Shown here in pieces: positions 40,889-49,862 of a DNA stretch of 64,000 bases. Positions within the stretch are counted from its first letter, which is position 1. Each line of letters starts with the position of its first letter. Origin of the DNA: Acidimicrobiia bacterium (GTDB lineage Bacteria > Actinomycetota > Acidimicrobiia > Acidimicrobiales > Aldehydirespiratoraceae); assembly GCA_022828135.1 (NCBI GenBank), contig JAJEJB010000006.1:62001-126000 (forward strand). Reading direction: 5' to 3'. The translations under genes and the position numbers were made by a program. The notes beneath the pieces are model-generated. The model was given only the letters and a program-made list of their open reading frames with translations. It was not told the origin of the DNA and made no database searches.

Positions 40889-42164
40889 GCAGCCGGGTTC
40901 GCAGCAGGTTGAGAGCGGTGATGGTCGAGAGCTGACGGACCATGGTCCGGGCCATGTTGAAGCGCACCCTGACCGCCTCACCACCACCGTCGAGATGCAG
41001 GCCGATCCAGACCGTGCCCGGCTCGGCGCCCTCGTGGACGTCCGGACCGGCCGCACCGGTTGTGGCCAAGCCCACGTCGGCGCCCAGCACCCGGCAGGCT
41101 CCCGCGGCCATGGCCAGCGCCATCTCCTCGCTGACCGCGTTCACGTCGGGCGCACCCAGCACGCCTGTCTTGAGGGCGCGGTCGTAGGGCACGACCGCGC
41201 CCTTCAGCACGTCGCTGGCGCCGGGCACCTCGGTCAGGCGAGCGGCGATCAGCCCTCCGGTCACCGACTCCGCCAGCCCCAGGGTGAGACCTTGCGCGCG
41301 CATCAGGGCCAGCACCACCGACTCCATGGTGTCGTCGTCAGCCCCGAACACCGCCTCACCGATGACGGCCCGCGCCCTCGACTCGACTCCCGACAGCACC
41401 CTCTGAGCAGTCTCGTCATCGGACGCCTTGGCGGTGATGCGGACCTTGAGCCCCTCCATGCCGCTGGCGAGGAAGGCGATGGTGGCCTCGCCGGTGGCGT
41501 CGAGGCGGCTCATCTCCGGCTCGAGCAGCTCGGCCAGACCCGATTCCGAGTAGCCCCAGGTGCGCAGCGTCCGGCTGCGGATCACGCTCCGCTCGCCCGC
41601 CCGGGCCTGCAGGTCGGGCAGCACGCACTCGCTGACCATCTTCTGCATCTCCCAGGGCACGCCGGGAACGGCGTATATCACCTTCTCGCCGCCTCCGGGC
41701 GCACCGTCGCCCGCCGGACTCACGGACCCGCGAGTTCGCCTCACCGGGCAGATCAGGCCGGGCGCGGTGCCGGGCTGCACGTCCATCACCTGGGCGCCGG
41801 CGGGTACGTCGGCCTGCTGGAGGTTGTTGGCGGGCATCTGCCGGTCGCGTCGGTAGAACATCGATCTGATCCGCTCGGCCACGGCGTCGTCCCGGTGCAA
41901 CTCGACTCCCATCACGGCCGCGATCGCGTCGCGCGTGATGTCGTCGGGCGTGGGGCCGAGGCCCCCGCACACGATCACCGCGTCGCTGCGGTCCAGCGCC
42001 TGCTCGAGCGCGGCGGTCATCCGGCCGAGGTTGTCGCCGACCTTGGTCTGGAAGTGGCTGTCGATGCCCGCCAGCGCGAGTTGCTCGCCGATCCACGACG
42101 AGTTGGTGTCGACGATCTGTCCGAGCAGCAGCTCGGTTCCTACCGCCACCACCTCGCATCTCAT
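40872..42164 (-). CDS. cinA: CinA: competence/damage-inducible protein with NMN amidase domain
   Basis: 430 aa with two domains. The N-terminal MoCF-like COG1058 domain (EVVAVGTELLLGQIVDTNSSWIGEQL, VIVCGGLGPTPDDITRDAIA, VIYAVPGVPWEMQKM) has pyrophosphatase-type activity; the C-terminal CinA domain (AQGLTLGLAESVTGGLIAARLTEVPGAS... to AGPDVHEGAEPGTVWIGL) is an NMN amidohydrolase in the pyridine nucleotide cycle. The pgsA-cinA-recA order is conserved in actinobacteria, but here convergent genes separate cinA and recA. Confidence 0.95.
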   Translation of the reverse strand: MRCEVVAVGTELLLGQIVDTNSSWIGEQLALAGIDSHFQTKVGDNLGRMTAALEQALDRSDAVIVCGGLGPTPDDITRDAIAAVMGVELHRDDAVAERIRSMFYRRDRQMPANNLQQADVPAGAQVMDVQPGTAPGLICPVRRTRGSVSPAGDGAPGGGEKVIYAVPGVPWEMQKMVSECVLPDLQARAGERSVIRSRTLRTWGYSESGLAELLEPEMSRLDATGEATIAFLASGMEGLKVRITAKASDDETAQRVLSGVESRARAVIGEAVFGADDDTMESVVLALMRAQGLTLGLAESVTGGLIAARLTEVPGASDVLKGAVVPYDRALKTGVLGAPDVNAVSEEMALAMAAGACRVLGADVGLATTGAAGPDVHEGAEPGTVWIGLHLDGGGEAVRVRFNMARTMVRQLSTITALNLLRTRLLTRDG

Positions 42165-42171
42165 GGCCGGC

Positions 42172-42771
42172 CTACGAAGAGTTCTGGGAGCGGGACCTCG
42201 CCCGCGCCGAGCGGCTGTCGAGCATGTACTGCATCCCGGTGACCACTGTGAACGCCACCGCCACCCACAGCGCGATAGCCAGCACCAGGTCCGAATCCTC
42301 CAGGGTCGGCATGATCGCCATGGCGAGGGCCAACGCCTGCACGGAAGTCTTGTACTTGGCGGACCGGCGGGCCGGGATCGACACGCCCTCGCCGGCCCAC
42401 CGGGCCCTCCACGCGGTTATGCCGAGCTCGCGGAAGGCCATGATCGTCACCGGCACCCACCAGTAGCGCTCCACGGCCACCAGGCAGAAGGCCGCTCCGA
42501 GCGCCACGACCTTGTCGGCCAGCGGGTCGAAGAAGGCGCCGCTGCGGCTGGTGACGTTGGCCCGGCGGGCCACCCGCCCGTCGAAGAAGTCGGTGCCCGC
42601 CATGGCGACACCCAGGCCGAAGGCGGCCCACGACGCCCCCCGGCTCTGCTCGGCCTGGAGGATCAGCAGGAACAGCACCGGCGCGAACAGCAGGCGGGCG
42701 AGCGTCAGCAGGTTGGCGGGATGAAGCAGGCTGGCCTGCGCGGGCGCCTCCGCGCCGCCCGGAGCGCTCAC
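42172..42771 (-). CDS. pgsA: CDP-diacylglycerol-glycerol-3-phosphate 3-phosphatidyltransferase
   Basis: Membrane enzyme of acidic phospholipid synthesis, 199 aa, five to six membrane segments. The CDP-alcohol phosphatidyltransferase motif is DFFDGRVARRANVTSRSGAF followed by FDPLADK, i.e. D-x2-DG-x2-AR-x8-G-x3-D-x3-D. GTG 42771 overlaps the rimO stop as GTGA. LHPANLLTLARLLFAPVLF at the start is typical. It could also be a phosphatidylinositol-phosphate synthase paralogue, but position beside cinA favours pgsA. Confidence 0.92.
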   Translation of the reverse strand: MSAPGGAEAPAQASLLHPANLLTLARLLFAPVLFLLILQAEQSRGASWAAFGLGVAMAGTDFFDGRVARRANVTSRSGAFFDPLADKVVALGAAFCLVAVERYWWVPVTIMAFRELGITAWRARWAGEGVSIPARRSAKYKTSVQALALAMAIMPTLEDSDLVLAIALWVAVAFTVVTGMQYMLDSRSARARSRSQNSS

Positions 42772-44060
42772 GCCGCCTCCAGGTCGCAGCCGGTTGCGGC
42801 GATGACGGTCACCTTCGCGAAGGTACCCGCGGCCAGGCCCGCGGGCACGTGGACGACACCGTCGATCTCCGGGGCCTCACGGTGAGTCCGGCCGGCACCG
42901 GGCTCGTCCACGAGCACCTCCACCCGCCGGCCGACCAGCAGGTCGCGGCGCCGGGCGGTGATGGCGTCCTGAAGCTCGCCGAGCTCGGCCAGCCGCTCGG
43001 AGCGCAGGCCCCCGTCCACCTTGCCCTCCAGGCCGGTCGAGTAGGTGCCGTCCTCCTCGGAGTAGGCGAAGAACCCGCACCAGTCGAGTTGGGCCTCCTC
43101 CACGAAGCGCAACAGCAGGTCGTGGTCCTCCTCGGTCTCGGTCGGGTAGCCGACAATGAAGTTCGACCGGAAGGCCGCCTCCGGCTCGCGCCGGCGGATC
43201 GCTTCGATTCTGGCCAGGAACCGCTCACCGTCGCCCCATCGGCGCATGCGGCGCAGCAAAGACGCCGAGACGTGCTGGAGCGACAGGTCGAAGTAGGGGA
43301 CGCCGGTGGCGCAGATCGCGTCTATCAGGGTGTCGTTGAGGTCCGACGGGTACAGGTACAGCAGGCGGGTACGGGCGGCGCGCGCCGACACGGCCTCAAC
43401 CAGCGGCACGATGCGACGCTCGCCCCGACCCTGGTCCCGGCCGTAGGAGGCGAGGTCCTGGGCCACCAGCACGATCTCGACCGCGTCGAGCTGCTCGACC
43501 TCGGCGAGGATCTGCTCGAGAGTGCGGCTTCGCTGGGGACCGCGGAAACTGGGGATGGCGCAGAAACCGCAGGCGCGGTCGCATCCCTCCGCGATCTTCA
43601 CATACGCCCACGGGCGGGGCGACGGCGGCCGGGGCAGGTTCAACAGATCGAACGCCGGGATCGGGCGAGCGGTCCGCCGGCCCAGCTCCACCGGCACGCC
43701 GGCGGGCTCGGGCGGCGCCGAGGACCCGGACGCCAGCTCCATCCCGAATCCGGCTATGCGGTCGGCCTCCGGCAGCGCCTCGGCCAACTCGTCTCCGTAA
43801 CGCTCCGCGAGGCAGCCGGTGACCACCAGCGAGGCGCCGGGCGCCTTGGTCTCTGAGAGGGCCAGGATCGTGTCGATCGATTCCTGGCGGGCCTCCTCCA
43901 CGAAGGCACAGGTGTTGACGACCACCATGTCGGCCTCTGACGTGTCGTGAGCCGGCGACAGGCCGTCGGCGACCAGCAGTCCGGTGAGCTTGTCGGAATC
44001 GACCTGGTTCTTGGGGCACCCCAAGGTGTGCACGACGAAGGATCTGGGCGTGCCGGACAT
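42768..44060 (-). CDS. rimO: Ribosomal protein S12 methylthiotransferase RimO
   Basis: Radical-SAM enzyme that methylthiolates a conserved Asp of uS12. 430 aa from ATG 44060. HTLGCPKNQVDSDKL, VVNTCAFVEEARQESIDTI and VVTGCLAERY carry the UPF0004 Cys; EGCDRACGFCAIPSFRG is the radical-SAM CxxxCxxC; the TRAM domain is C-terminal. PKNQVDSD and SID...AL distinguish it from MiaB at 35.5 kb. In actinobacteria rimO precedes pgsA just as here. The frame runs upstream to 44279 without homology. Confidence 0.95.
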   Translation of the reverse strand: MSGTPRSFVVHTLGCPKNQVDSDKLTGLLVADGLSPAHDTSEADMVVVNTCAFVEEARQESIDTILALSETKAPGASLVVTGCLAERYGDELAEALPEADRIAGFGMELASGSSAPPEPAGVPVELGRRTARPIPAFDLLNLPRPPSPRPWAYVKIAEGCDRACGFCAIPSFRGPQRSRTLEQILAEVEQLDAVEIVLVAQDLASYGRDQGRGERRIVPLVEAVSARAARTRLLYLYPSDLNDTLIDAICATGVPYFDLSLQHVSASLLRRMRRWGDGERFLARIEAIRRREPEAAFRSNFIVGYPTETEEDHDLLLRFVEEAQLDWCGFFAYSEEDGTYSTGLEGKVDGGLRSERLAELGELQDAITARRRDLLVGRRVEVLVDEPGAGRTHREAPEIDGVVHVPAGLAAGTFAKVTVIAATGCDLEAA

Positions 44061-44076
44061 AGAAGGTGCCACCAAC

Positions 44077-45228
44077 CTAGGACCCGGCGGTGGCGGTGGG
44101 CGGGGGCAGCGAGGTCGTTGTGGTCGTCGGAGGCCTGTGGGGAACGCAATCGCCCTCGTCGATGATGTCGCGGATGCGCTCGACCCGGGGGCCGGAGTCG
44201 GCCGGAACGGGTACGCCGTCGCCGTCGAGCAGGTGGGGATGGAACGCCCAGCCGACAACCCTGTCGCCTTCGAAGTCAACTTGCAGGACGCCCGTCTCCC
44301 CGCTCATGTGCTGGCGGGGCTCCCAGATGAAATTCCCCAGCGAGAAGGCCACCAGCTTCTCACCGGTGTACACCACGGGCTGCAGCACGTGGGGATGGTG
44401 GCCGATGACCGCGTCGGCGCCCGCGTCGAGGAGCTTCTGAGCGAGCAACCGCTGGGCATCGTCCGGGCAGGGGTCGCGCTCGATGCCCCAGTGGACTATG
44501 ACGACCACTGCATCGGTTGCGGCCACCGCGGCCCGAACGGTGTCGAGCACGCGCGCCAGATCTGGCGGATGCGCCGACGCGACGCCAGGTGTGGAGGAAC
44601 CGGCCGCGAAATTGGAGGGAACGATGAGGGAGGCTCCGACGAAGGCCACGCTCACGCCGCCGCGGGTTGTCAGGATCCGGTAGCGGTAGGCCTCGTCGAT
44701 ATTGCGGCCTGCGCCGATGGTGGCCACTCCGGCACCCTCCAGCAGGTCGATGGTGTCGGAAAGGGCGTCGCCGCCGTAGTCCATGGCGTGGTTGTTGGCC
44801 AGGTTGGCGACCCGCACGCCTCCGGCCGCTATCCGCCTGGCCGCGGATGGCGGAGCGCGAAACACGTACGTCTTGTCATGGGGTGTGCCCCGGTCACTGA
44901 TCGCCATCTCCACGTTCACTACCGAGAGGTCCACCGATCCCAGGGAGGGCTCGATGGACTCGAAGGGGTCCAAGCCCAGCCGCTCGGACCGTTCCATCAG
45001 GACATCGCCACCGGCCAGCAGCGTCCAGGCTCGCGTGGACTCGGTGGTGGTGGTGCTCTGGACGGTGGTGATCGGTGCCGTCGTCGGCAACGACGCAGTG
45101 GTCTCAGGGGGCAGCGTCGGCGACGCCCCCGTCGACGAGCGCACCCTCGGGCTCTCGGCGCATGCCGACGCCAACACCGCGGCCAGAAGCACCGTGCATC
45201 CCCGCAACGCGACCTTCCTCGATAGCAC
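44077..45228 (-). CDS. CapA-family lipoprotein (metallophosphatase-like, poly-gamma-glutamate capsule type)
   Basis: Extracytoplasmic protein of 383 aa from GTG 45228, which begins directly after the previous gene's TAG. Signal peptide with lipobox LASAC (Cys about 23), then a Thr/Ser/Pro-rich linker, then the CapA domain (about 70-360): LLAGGDVLMERS, VVNVEMAISDRG, NLANNHAMDYGGDAL, VIVHWGIERD, GADAVIGHHPHVLQPVVY and FSLGNFIW, typical metal-binding residues of the calcineurin-like superfamily. A TTTTTSLPPPTATAGS tail follows. No other cap genes are adjacent, so true capsule synthesis is uncertain. Confidence 0.9.
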   Translation of the reverse strand: MLSRKVALRGCTVLLAAVLASACAESPRVRSSTGASPTLPPETTASLPTTAPITTVQSTTTTESTRAWTLLAGGDVLMERSERLGLDPFESIEPSLGSVDLSVVNVEMAISDRGTPHDKTYVFRAPPSAARRIAAGGVRVANLANNHAMDYGGDALSDTIDLLEGAGVATIGAGRNIDEAYRYRILTTRGGVSVAFVGASLIVPSNFAAGSSTPGVASAHPPDLARVLDTVRAAVAATDAVVVIVHWGIERDPCPDDAQRLLAQKLLDAGADAVIGHHPHVLQPVVYTGEKLVAFSLGNFIWEPRQHMSGETGVLQVDFEGDRVVGWAFHPHLLDGDGVPVPADSGPRVERIRDIIDEGDCVPHRPPTTTTTSLPPPTATAGS

Positions 45229-46194
45229 CTACTGAGCCTCCACTACTCGAACCCTGTACAGCCGGGGCCAGAGCTTGCCGGTCATCCACAGGGTGGCGGT
45301 TTTCTCGTCCACCGCAACCCCGTTGAGCACATCAATCTGGCTCCCCGCCGAGGCCTGGGACACATCGTCAACGAGGGGGGCGGCGTCGATGGCGGCCACC
45401 ACCCGTCCCGTGTCCGGATGGATCACCAGCAGGTGGTCGGTCTGCCACACGTTGGCTATGACCATGCCCTCGACGCACTCCAGTTCGTTCAGGTTGTCGA
45501 GCCGACCGTCGTAGCCGGGGGCAGCGGCGACCACTGTGTGCAGAAGTTCAAAGGTATCCAGGTCGCGTCGGGCCAGCCGGTCGGAGCCGTCCGTCATGAT
45601 CAACTCGCCATCCATCTCGCATAGGCCCCAGCCCTCCCCTTCGTAGCTGTGCTCCCGCAGGGGTTCGAGGGTGGCGCGGTCGTACACGAGAGCCGTGCCG
45701 CTCTGCCAGGTGAGCTGGAAGATCTCGTCGCCGAACACGGTGAGGCCCTCGCCGAAGAACTCCTCCGGCAGGTCGACCCGGGCGGTGACGTCACCGGTGG
45801 ACGGGTTCACGGCCCGCAGCGACGACTGTCCCCACAGTCCGGTGCTCTCGTACATGGTGCCGTCGGCGATCTCGAGCCCCTGGGTGAAGGCTTCCGGGTC
45901 GTGCGGGATCCATTCGATGATCTCGACGGTCCAACGAGCCACTCCATCGCCAATCGGCGGGAACACCGGCGCCTCGGCTCGCTGGTTGAGCTGATCCGTT
46001 GTAGGGGGAGCCGGCGCAGTTGTGGCGGGAGCAGGTGACGTCGTAGAGGGAGCCCGTGCCGTCGTAGAGGGAGCCGGTGCCGTCGTAGAGGAAACCGGTG
46101 CCGCTGTAGGAGGCGACTGTGAACCCCCCGCGCAGCCGGCAACCAGAACGCCCGCGCCCACAAGAGCGCACAGCAGGGAACCGGGCCGCGTCAC
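45229..46194 (-). CDS. Glutamine cyclotransferase-family lipoprotein
   Basis: Secreted beta-propeller of the glutaminyl-peptide cyclotransferase (Glu_cyclase_2) family that would make N-terminal pyroglutamate. 321 aa from GTG 46194, two bases after the exchanger gene stop. Lipobox LVAGC near 21, then a Thr/Pro/Ala linker made of 21-bp DNA repeats, then the propeller: PHDPEAFTQGLEI, YESTGLWGQSSLRAV, FGEGLTVFGDEIFQLTWQSG, EGEGWGLCEMDGELIMTDGS, LNELECVEGMVIANVWQTD and LNGVAVDEKTATLWMTGKLWPRLYRV. Unusual as a lipoprotein paired with CapA. Confidence 0.88.
   Translation of the reverse strand: MTRPGSLLCALVGAGVLVAGCAGGSQSPPTAAPVSSTTAPAPSTTARAPSTTSPAPATTAPAPPTTDQLNQRAEAPVFPPIGDGVARWTVEIIEWIPHDPEAFTQGLEIADGTMYESTGLWGQSSLRAVNPSTGDVTARVDLPEEFFGEGLTVFGDEIFQLTWQSGTALVYDRATLEPLREHSYEGEGWGLCEMDGELIMTDGSDRLARRDLDTFELLHTVVAAAPGYDGRLDNLNELECVEGMVIANVWQTDHLLVIHPDTGRVVAAIDAAPLVDDVSQASAGSQIDVLNGVAVDEKTATLWMTGKLWPRLYRVRVVEAQ
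46040..46102 (-). repeat. Three 21-bp tandem repeats in the linker of the cyclotransferase
   Basis: Three 21-bp units beginning GTCGTAGAGG encode the APxSTT(A/S) linker repeats. They lie between the lipid anchor and the propeller domain, so copy number changes would only alter linker length. Confidence 0.85.
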
Positions 46195-46196
46195 CG

Positions 46197-47138
46197 TCAA
46201 CCGGCCAGCAGCGCGATGCTCACCACCCACAGGCCCAGCAGCACAACGCCGTCGATGCGGCTGACCTTGTGGCCGATAACCATCGCCACCCAGCTCACCA
46301 CGCAGATCACCACCATCATCAACGAACCCAGGGTCTGCACGGTGACATCACCGACCGGTCCCGGCCCCACCAAGCCGATGGCGCCGCCCACCGCCAGCGA
46401 ATTGAACACGTTGCTGCCCAGAAGGTTGCCGACCAGCAGCTCGGTCTCGCGCTGGCGGGCCGCGGCCACCGCGGTGACCAGCTCGGGCGCCGATGTGCCC
46501 ACCGCGACCATCGTGTACCCGACGAAGCCGCCCGACAGGTTGAGCGCCTCGGCCACCCGCTCGGCGCCCTCGACCAGGATGTAGGCCGAGCCGGCAACCA
46601 GGGCGAGCGACACCACCGTGCGCAGGGTCTCAACGCCGAGAGCAGGAGGATGCTCGCCCACTAGTTCGGAGAGGTCCTCCATGTCGGCATCACCGGTGCG
46701 CGACCCGGTCAGCACCAGCACGAACCAGGCCACCAGTGCAGCCACCAGCACCAGCCCCTCGAGACGACTGATGTCGCCCTGTACGAGCAGGGCGAACAGG
46801 ATGACCGCAGCGACCGACACGGCCGCGTCCCGGCGCACCACGCTTGAACTCACCGGGACAACGGCCACGAACGACGCCGCGCCCAGCACGAGGGAGATGT
46901 TGGCCACGTTGGAGCCGACGATGTTGCCGACACCTATGTCCAACCGGCCGTTGGCCGCGGCCAGTGTCGATACCAGCATCTCCGGCGCGCTGGTGCCGAA
47001 CCCCACCACGATGGCTCCCACCACGATCGGAGCCATCCTCAACACGACCGCCAGGCGAGCGGCTCCCCTCACGAACTGGTCGGCCGCCAGCGACAGCACG
47101 ACCAGCCCGACCACAGAAAGACCTAGGCCGAGCAGCAT
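46197..47138 (-). CDS. Calcium/sodium antiporter (CaCA family, YrbG-like)
   Basis: Ten-helix cation exchanger of 313 aa with the two inverted alpha-repeats: GFGTSAPEMLVSTLAAANG...GNIVGSNVANI in the first half and AVGTSAPELVTAVAAARQ...GNLLGSNVFN in the second, carrying the ion-binding residues. The middle cytosolic loop is short, with an acidic DADMEDLSELVGE. It would export calcium in exchange for sodium or protons. Gene order to the two downstream lipoproteins is tight, suggesting a shared transcript. Confidence 0.93.
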   Translation of the reverse strand: MLLGLGLSVVGLVVLSLAADQFVRGAARLAVVLRMAPIVVGAIVVGFGTSAPEMLVSTLAAANGRLDIGVGNIVGSNVANISLVLGAASFVAVVPVSSSVVRRDAAVSVAAVILFALLVQGDISRLEGLVLVAALVAWFVLVLTGSRTGDADMEDLSELVGEHPPALGVETLRTVVSLALVAGSAYILVEGAERVAEALNLSGGFVGYTMVAVGTSAPELVTAVAAARQRETELLVGNLLGSNVFNSLAVGGAIGLVGPGPVGDVTVQTLGSLMMVVICVVSWVAMVIGHKVSRIDGVVLLGLWVVSIALLAG

Positions 47139-47171
47139 GAGATCTATCGTGGAGCCCGGCGCCTGGTCATG

Positions 47172-49670
47172 TCAGCTGGTTTGCCTGCTCTCGAGTTCTT
47201 CGGGAGTGATGAGAACCTCGCGGGCCTTCGAGCCGGTGGACGGGCCGACAACGCCTCGCTGCTCGAGCAGGTCCATGATCCGCCCCGCCCTGGCGAACCC
47301 CACTCGCAGCCGGCGCTGGAGCATGGATGTGGAACCGAGCTGCGTCTCGACCACCAGTGCCATCGCGGTGTCCAGCAACTCATCGCCGTCGTCGGTGGTG
47401 GTGGGCGGAGGAGCATCCGTGATGCTCGACGGCATGATCGGCGCTCCGCCCATGTCTGGTGCCGGCTGGGGCGGGCCGCCCGAATCGACCTGATGCGGAT
47501 CGTCCGTGGTGACGGACGGATCGTCCTCGGAGTCGGGGGCCTGGTCCACCCAGTGGGTCACCACCGAGCGGACCTCGTCCTCGGTGACCCAGCATCCCTG
47601 GATCCGGTGGGGTGTCGACGAAGCCGGTCCGAGATAGAGCATGTCGCCCTGGCCGACGAGCCGCTCGGCGCCGGGCTGGTCGAGGATGACCCGCGAGTCG
47701 GTCAGGCTCGACACCGCGAACGCGAGCCGGGCCGGGATGTTGGCCTTGATCACGCCGGTGATGATGTTCACCGACGGCCGCTGAGTGGCGATCACCAGGT
47801 GGATGCCCACCGCGCGGGCCATCTGGGCAATGCGGGCGATCGACTCCTCGACATCACGCGCGGCCACCATCATCAGATCGGCAAGCTCGTCCACCACCAC
47901 CAGCACGAACGGCAGGCGCTGGTACCGCAGAGGCTCGCCGTCGTCGTCCCGGGCCCCGGGCGGGGGCTCGAGCGTGTCGGCCTCGACGGCCGCGTTGTAG
48001 CCGGCGACGTCGCGGAAGCTGGTCTCGTGGAGCAGGTCGTAGCGGCGCTCCATCTCGCTCACGGCCCAGCTCAGCGCATTGGCCGCCTTGCGGGGATCGG
48101 TGACCGGTGCGGTCAGCAGGTGGGGGACGCGGTCGTACTGTCCCATCTCGACACGCTTGGGGTCGACGAGGATCATGCGCACGTCCTCGGGGGTGGAGCG
48201 CATCAGCACCGACGTGATCAAGGAGTTGAGGCACGACGACTTCCCGGCACCGGTGGCCCCCGCGATCAGCAGGTGGGGAGTGGTCGCCAGGTTCATCATG
48301 ATGGCGTGCCCGTTGATGTCCCGGCCGATGGCCACCTCCAGGGGGTGATCGGCGCTGGCCGCCTCCCGTGAGCGGAGCACGTCGCCGAGGCGCACGATCT
48401 GGCGGTCCAGGTTGGGGACCTCCACACCGATGGCGCGGCGGCCGGGTATGGGCGACAGGATGCGCACATCGGGCGAGGCCATGGCCAGGGCGATGTCCTT
48501 GCGCAGGCTCTCGAGCTTCGACACCCGCACTCCCTCGTCCAGTTCCAGCACGAAGCGGGTGACGGTCGGACCCACCACGGGCTCCAGCAGAAGGGTGGGC
48601 ACATCGAAGCGAGCCAGCGTGGCCTGCAAGAGCTGGCCCCGCTCGGCCACCTCGGCCTTGTCGATCTCCCGCGACGGGGTCGCAGCCAGAAGGTCCATCT
48701 TCGGGAGCTTCCACTTGGACCCTTCGCCGCGGCGCTTGGACCCCGCGGCTGGGCCCCTGGTTCTGGACGACGAAGCGGCGCTGGGGCCGGGAGATGAGAT
48801 CTCCTGGAACGGAGCCGGACCGGGAAGATCGGTAGAGGGCTCCGATTCCGCCTCCGCCTCGCTCGAAGGCTCATCAGCGCCGGGCGATCCGGCATAGGGC
48901 TGCCCGTAGGGGTGAGAGTCCGGAGGTGCGGGACCGGCCGGGCCCTCCTTGATATCGCTGAACAGGTTCACGACCGCGGTTCGCAGCAGCCGCCACAGCG
49001 GGCTCAGCGCACCGGCCAGAGCAGCCAGCGCCGATCTCACTGTGAGCCCGGTGACGACGATGACGCCGACCAGTCCCACGAACACAAGCAGCAGCACCGA
49101 GCCCCATGCAGCCGTCCAGGCATGCAGGAAGCCACCGATGCCGACTCCCAGAGCACCGCCTGCGGCCCCCAGCTCGTCCACCCCGTCGCCCAGGCCGGGA
49201 CGGCCCCTGGACAGATGCAGCAGACCGGTGGAGGACACCAGCAGCAGTACGCCGCCCAGCACCATCCTGACCGCCGAGTCGGACCGCTCGACATGGGTGC
49301 GGCCGTCAGCCGGGTCGCTCCCGGCGGGGTCGCCACCGTCGCCTGCACGGTGTGCCGCGCCGCCGCCGCGACGCCCACCCCAGAGTGCCGCGGCCCCCAT
49401 CGCGGCCAGCCCCACGGGGAGGGCCATGCGCACCAGGCCGAAGCAGGCGGCGAGGGCGCTGTCCACGCCCTCGCCGAGCCGTCCGGCCGCCGAGAACCAG
49501 ACGCTCCCGGCCACCAGCAGACCGGCCACGACCGCGGCCAGACCCCAGATGTCTCGGCGATGGCGGCTCACCACCGAACCAACCGCAGCCGAGCCCCGGC
49601 GAGAGGCTCGCCTGCCCGCTGATGGCCTCTTCGGCCCGCGAGAACTGGAGTCGGCTCCCTTGGTCGCCAT
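47172..49670 (-). CDS. ftsK: FtsK/SpoIIIE DNA translocase
   Basis: Septal DNA pump that clears chromosome ends and dimers at division. 832 aa: a basic N-terminus; about four membrane helices (about 40-200); an acidic and Pro-rich linker (about 230-310); then the motor. Walker A GATGAGKSSCL (about 470), FVLVVVDELADLMM Walker B, and ATQRPSVNIITGVIKANIPARLAFAVSS. The C-terminal gamma winged-helix (MALVVETQLGSTSMLQRRLRVGFARAGRIMDLLE) reads the polarity sequences. It follows rnj in the conserved actinobacterial dapA-rnj-ftsK order. Confidence 0.96.
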   Translation of the reverse strand: MATKGADSSSRGPKRPSAGRRASRRGSAAVGSVVSRHRRDIWGLAAVVAGLLVAGSVWFSAAGRLGEGVDSALAACFGLVRMALPVGLAAMGAAALWGGRRGGGAAHRAGDGGDPAGSDPADGRTHVERSDSAVRMVLGGVLLLVSSTGLLHLSRGRPGLGDGVDELGAAGGALGVGIGGFLHAWTAAWGSVLLLVFVGLVGVIVVTGLTVRSALAALAGALSPLWRLLRTAVVNLFSDIKEGPAGPAPPDSHPYGQPYAGSPGADEPSSEAEAESEPSTDLPGPAPFQEISSPGPSAASSSRTRGPAAGSKRRGEGSKWKLPKMDLLAATPSREIDKAEVAERGQLLQATLARFDVPTLLLEPVVGPTVTRFVLELDEGVRVSKLESLRKDIALAMASPDVRILSPIPGRRAIGVEVPNLDRQIVRLGDVLRSREAASADHPLEVAIGRDINGHAIMMNLATTPHLLIAGATGAGKSSCLNSLITSVLMRSTPEDVRMILVDPKRVEMGQYDRVPHLLTAPVTDPRKAANALSWAVSEMERRYDLLHETSFRDVAGYNAAVEADTLEPPPGARDDDGEPLRYQRLPFVLVVVDELADLMMVAARDVEESIARIAQMARAVGIHLVIATQRPSVNIITGVIKANIPARLAFAVSSLTDSRVILDQPGAERLVGQGDMLYLGPASSTPHRIQGCWVTEDEVRSVVTHWVDQAPDSEDDPSVTTDDPHQVDSGGPPQPAPDMGGAPIMPSSITDAPPPTTTDDGDELLDTAMALVVETQLGSTSMLQRRLRVGFARAGRIMDLLEQRGVVGPSTGSKAREVLITPEELESRQTS

Positions 49671-49724
49671 GAATGGTGACGCTACCAGTGACGCCCGACC
49701 GCCCCGTGAACCGTTCTGAGCACG

Positions 49725-49856
49725 TGCGCTGGTAGGTGCAAACCTGTCACGGCGGCGCCGGGTGTCTCCCGCTCTTGTTCGCTGCGCTCACGGGCCGCTC
49801 GGGCCACAGCCTCGCCCGTATGCAGCGGATTCGCTCGCCTGCTCGCTCGGCCTCTG
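49725..49856 (-). repeat. Dispersed 3'-end repeat, copy 5 (longest)
   Basis: Complete element of about 130 bases: TGCGCTGGTAGGT segment shared with copy 3, then GTGTCTCCCGCTCTTGTTCG, the core CACGGGCCGCTCGGGCCACA, CTCGCCCGTATGCAGCGGAT and B module TGCTCGCTCGGCCTCT. It occupies most of the 192-base gap between the rnj stop and the ftsK start; nothing else is seen in that gap. Confidence 0.9.
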
Positions 49857-49862
49857 GCGCTC

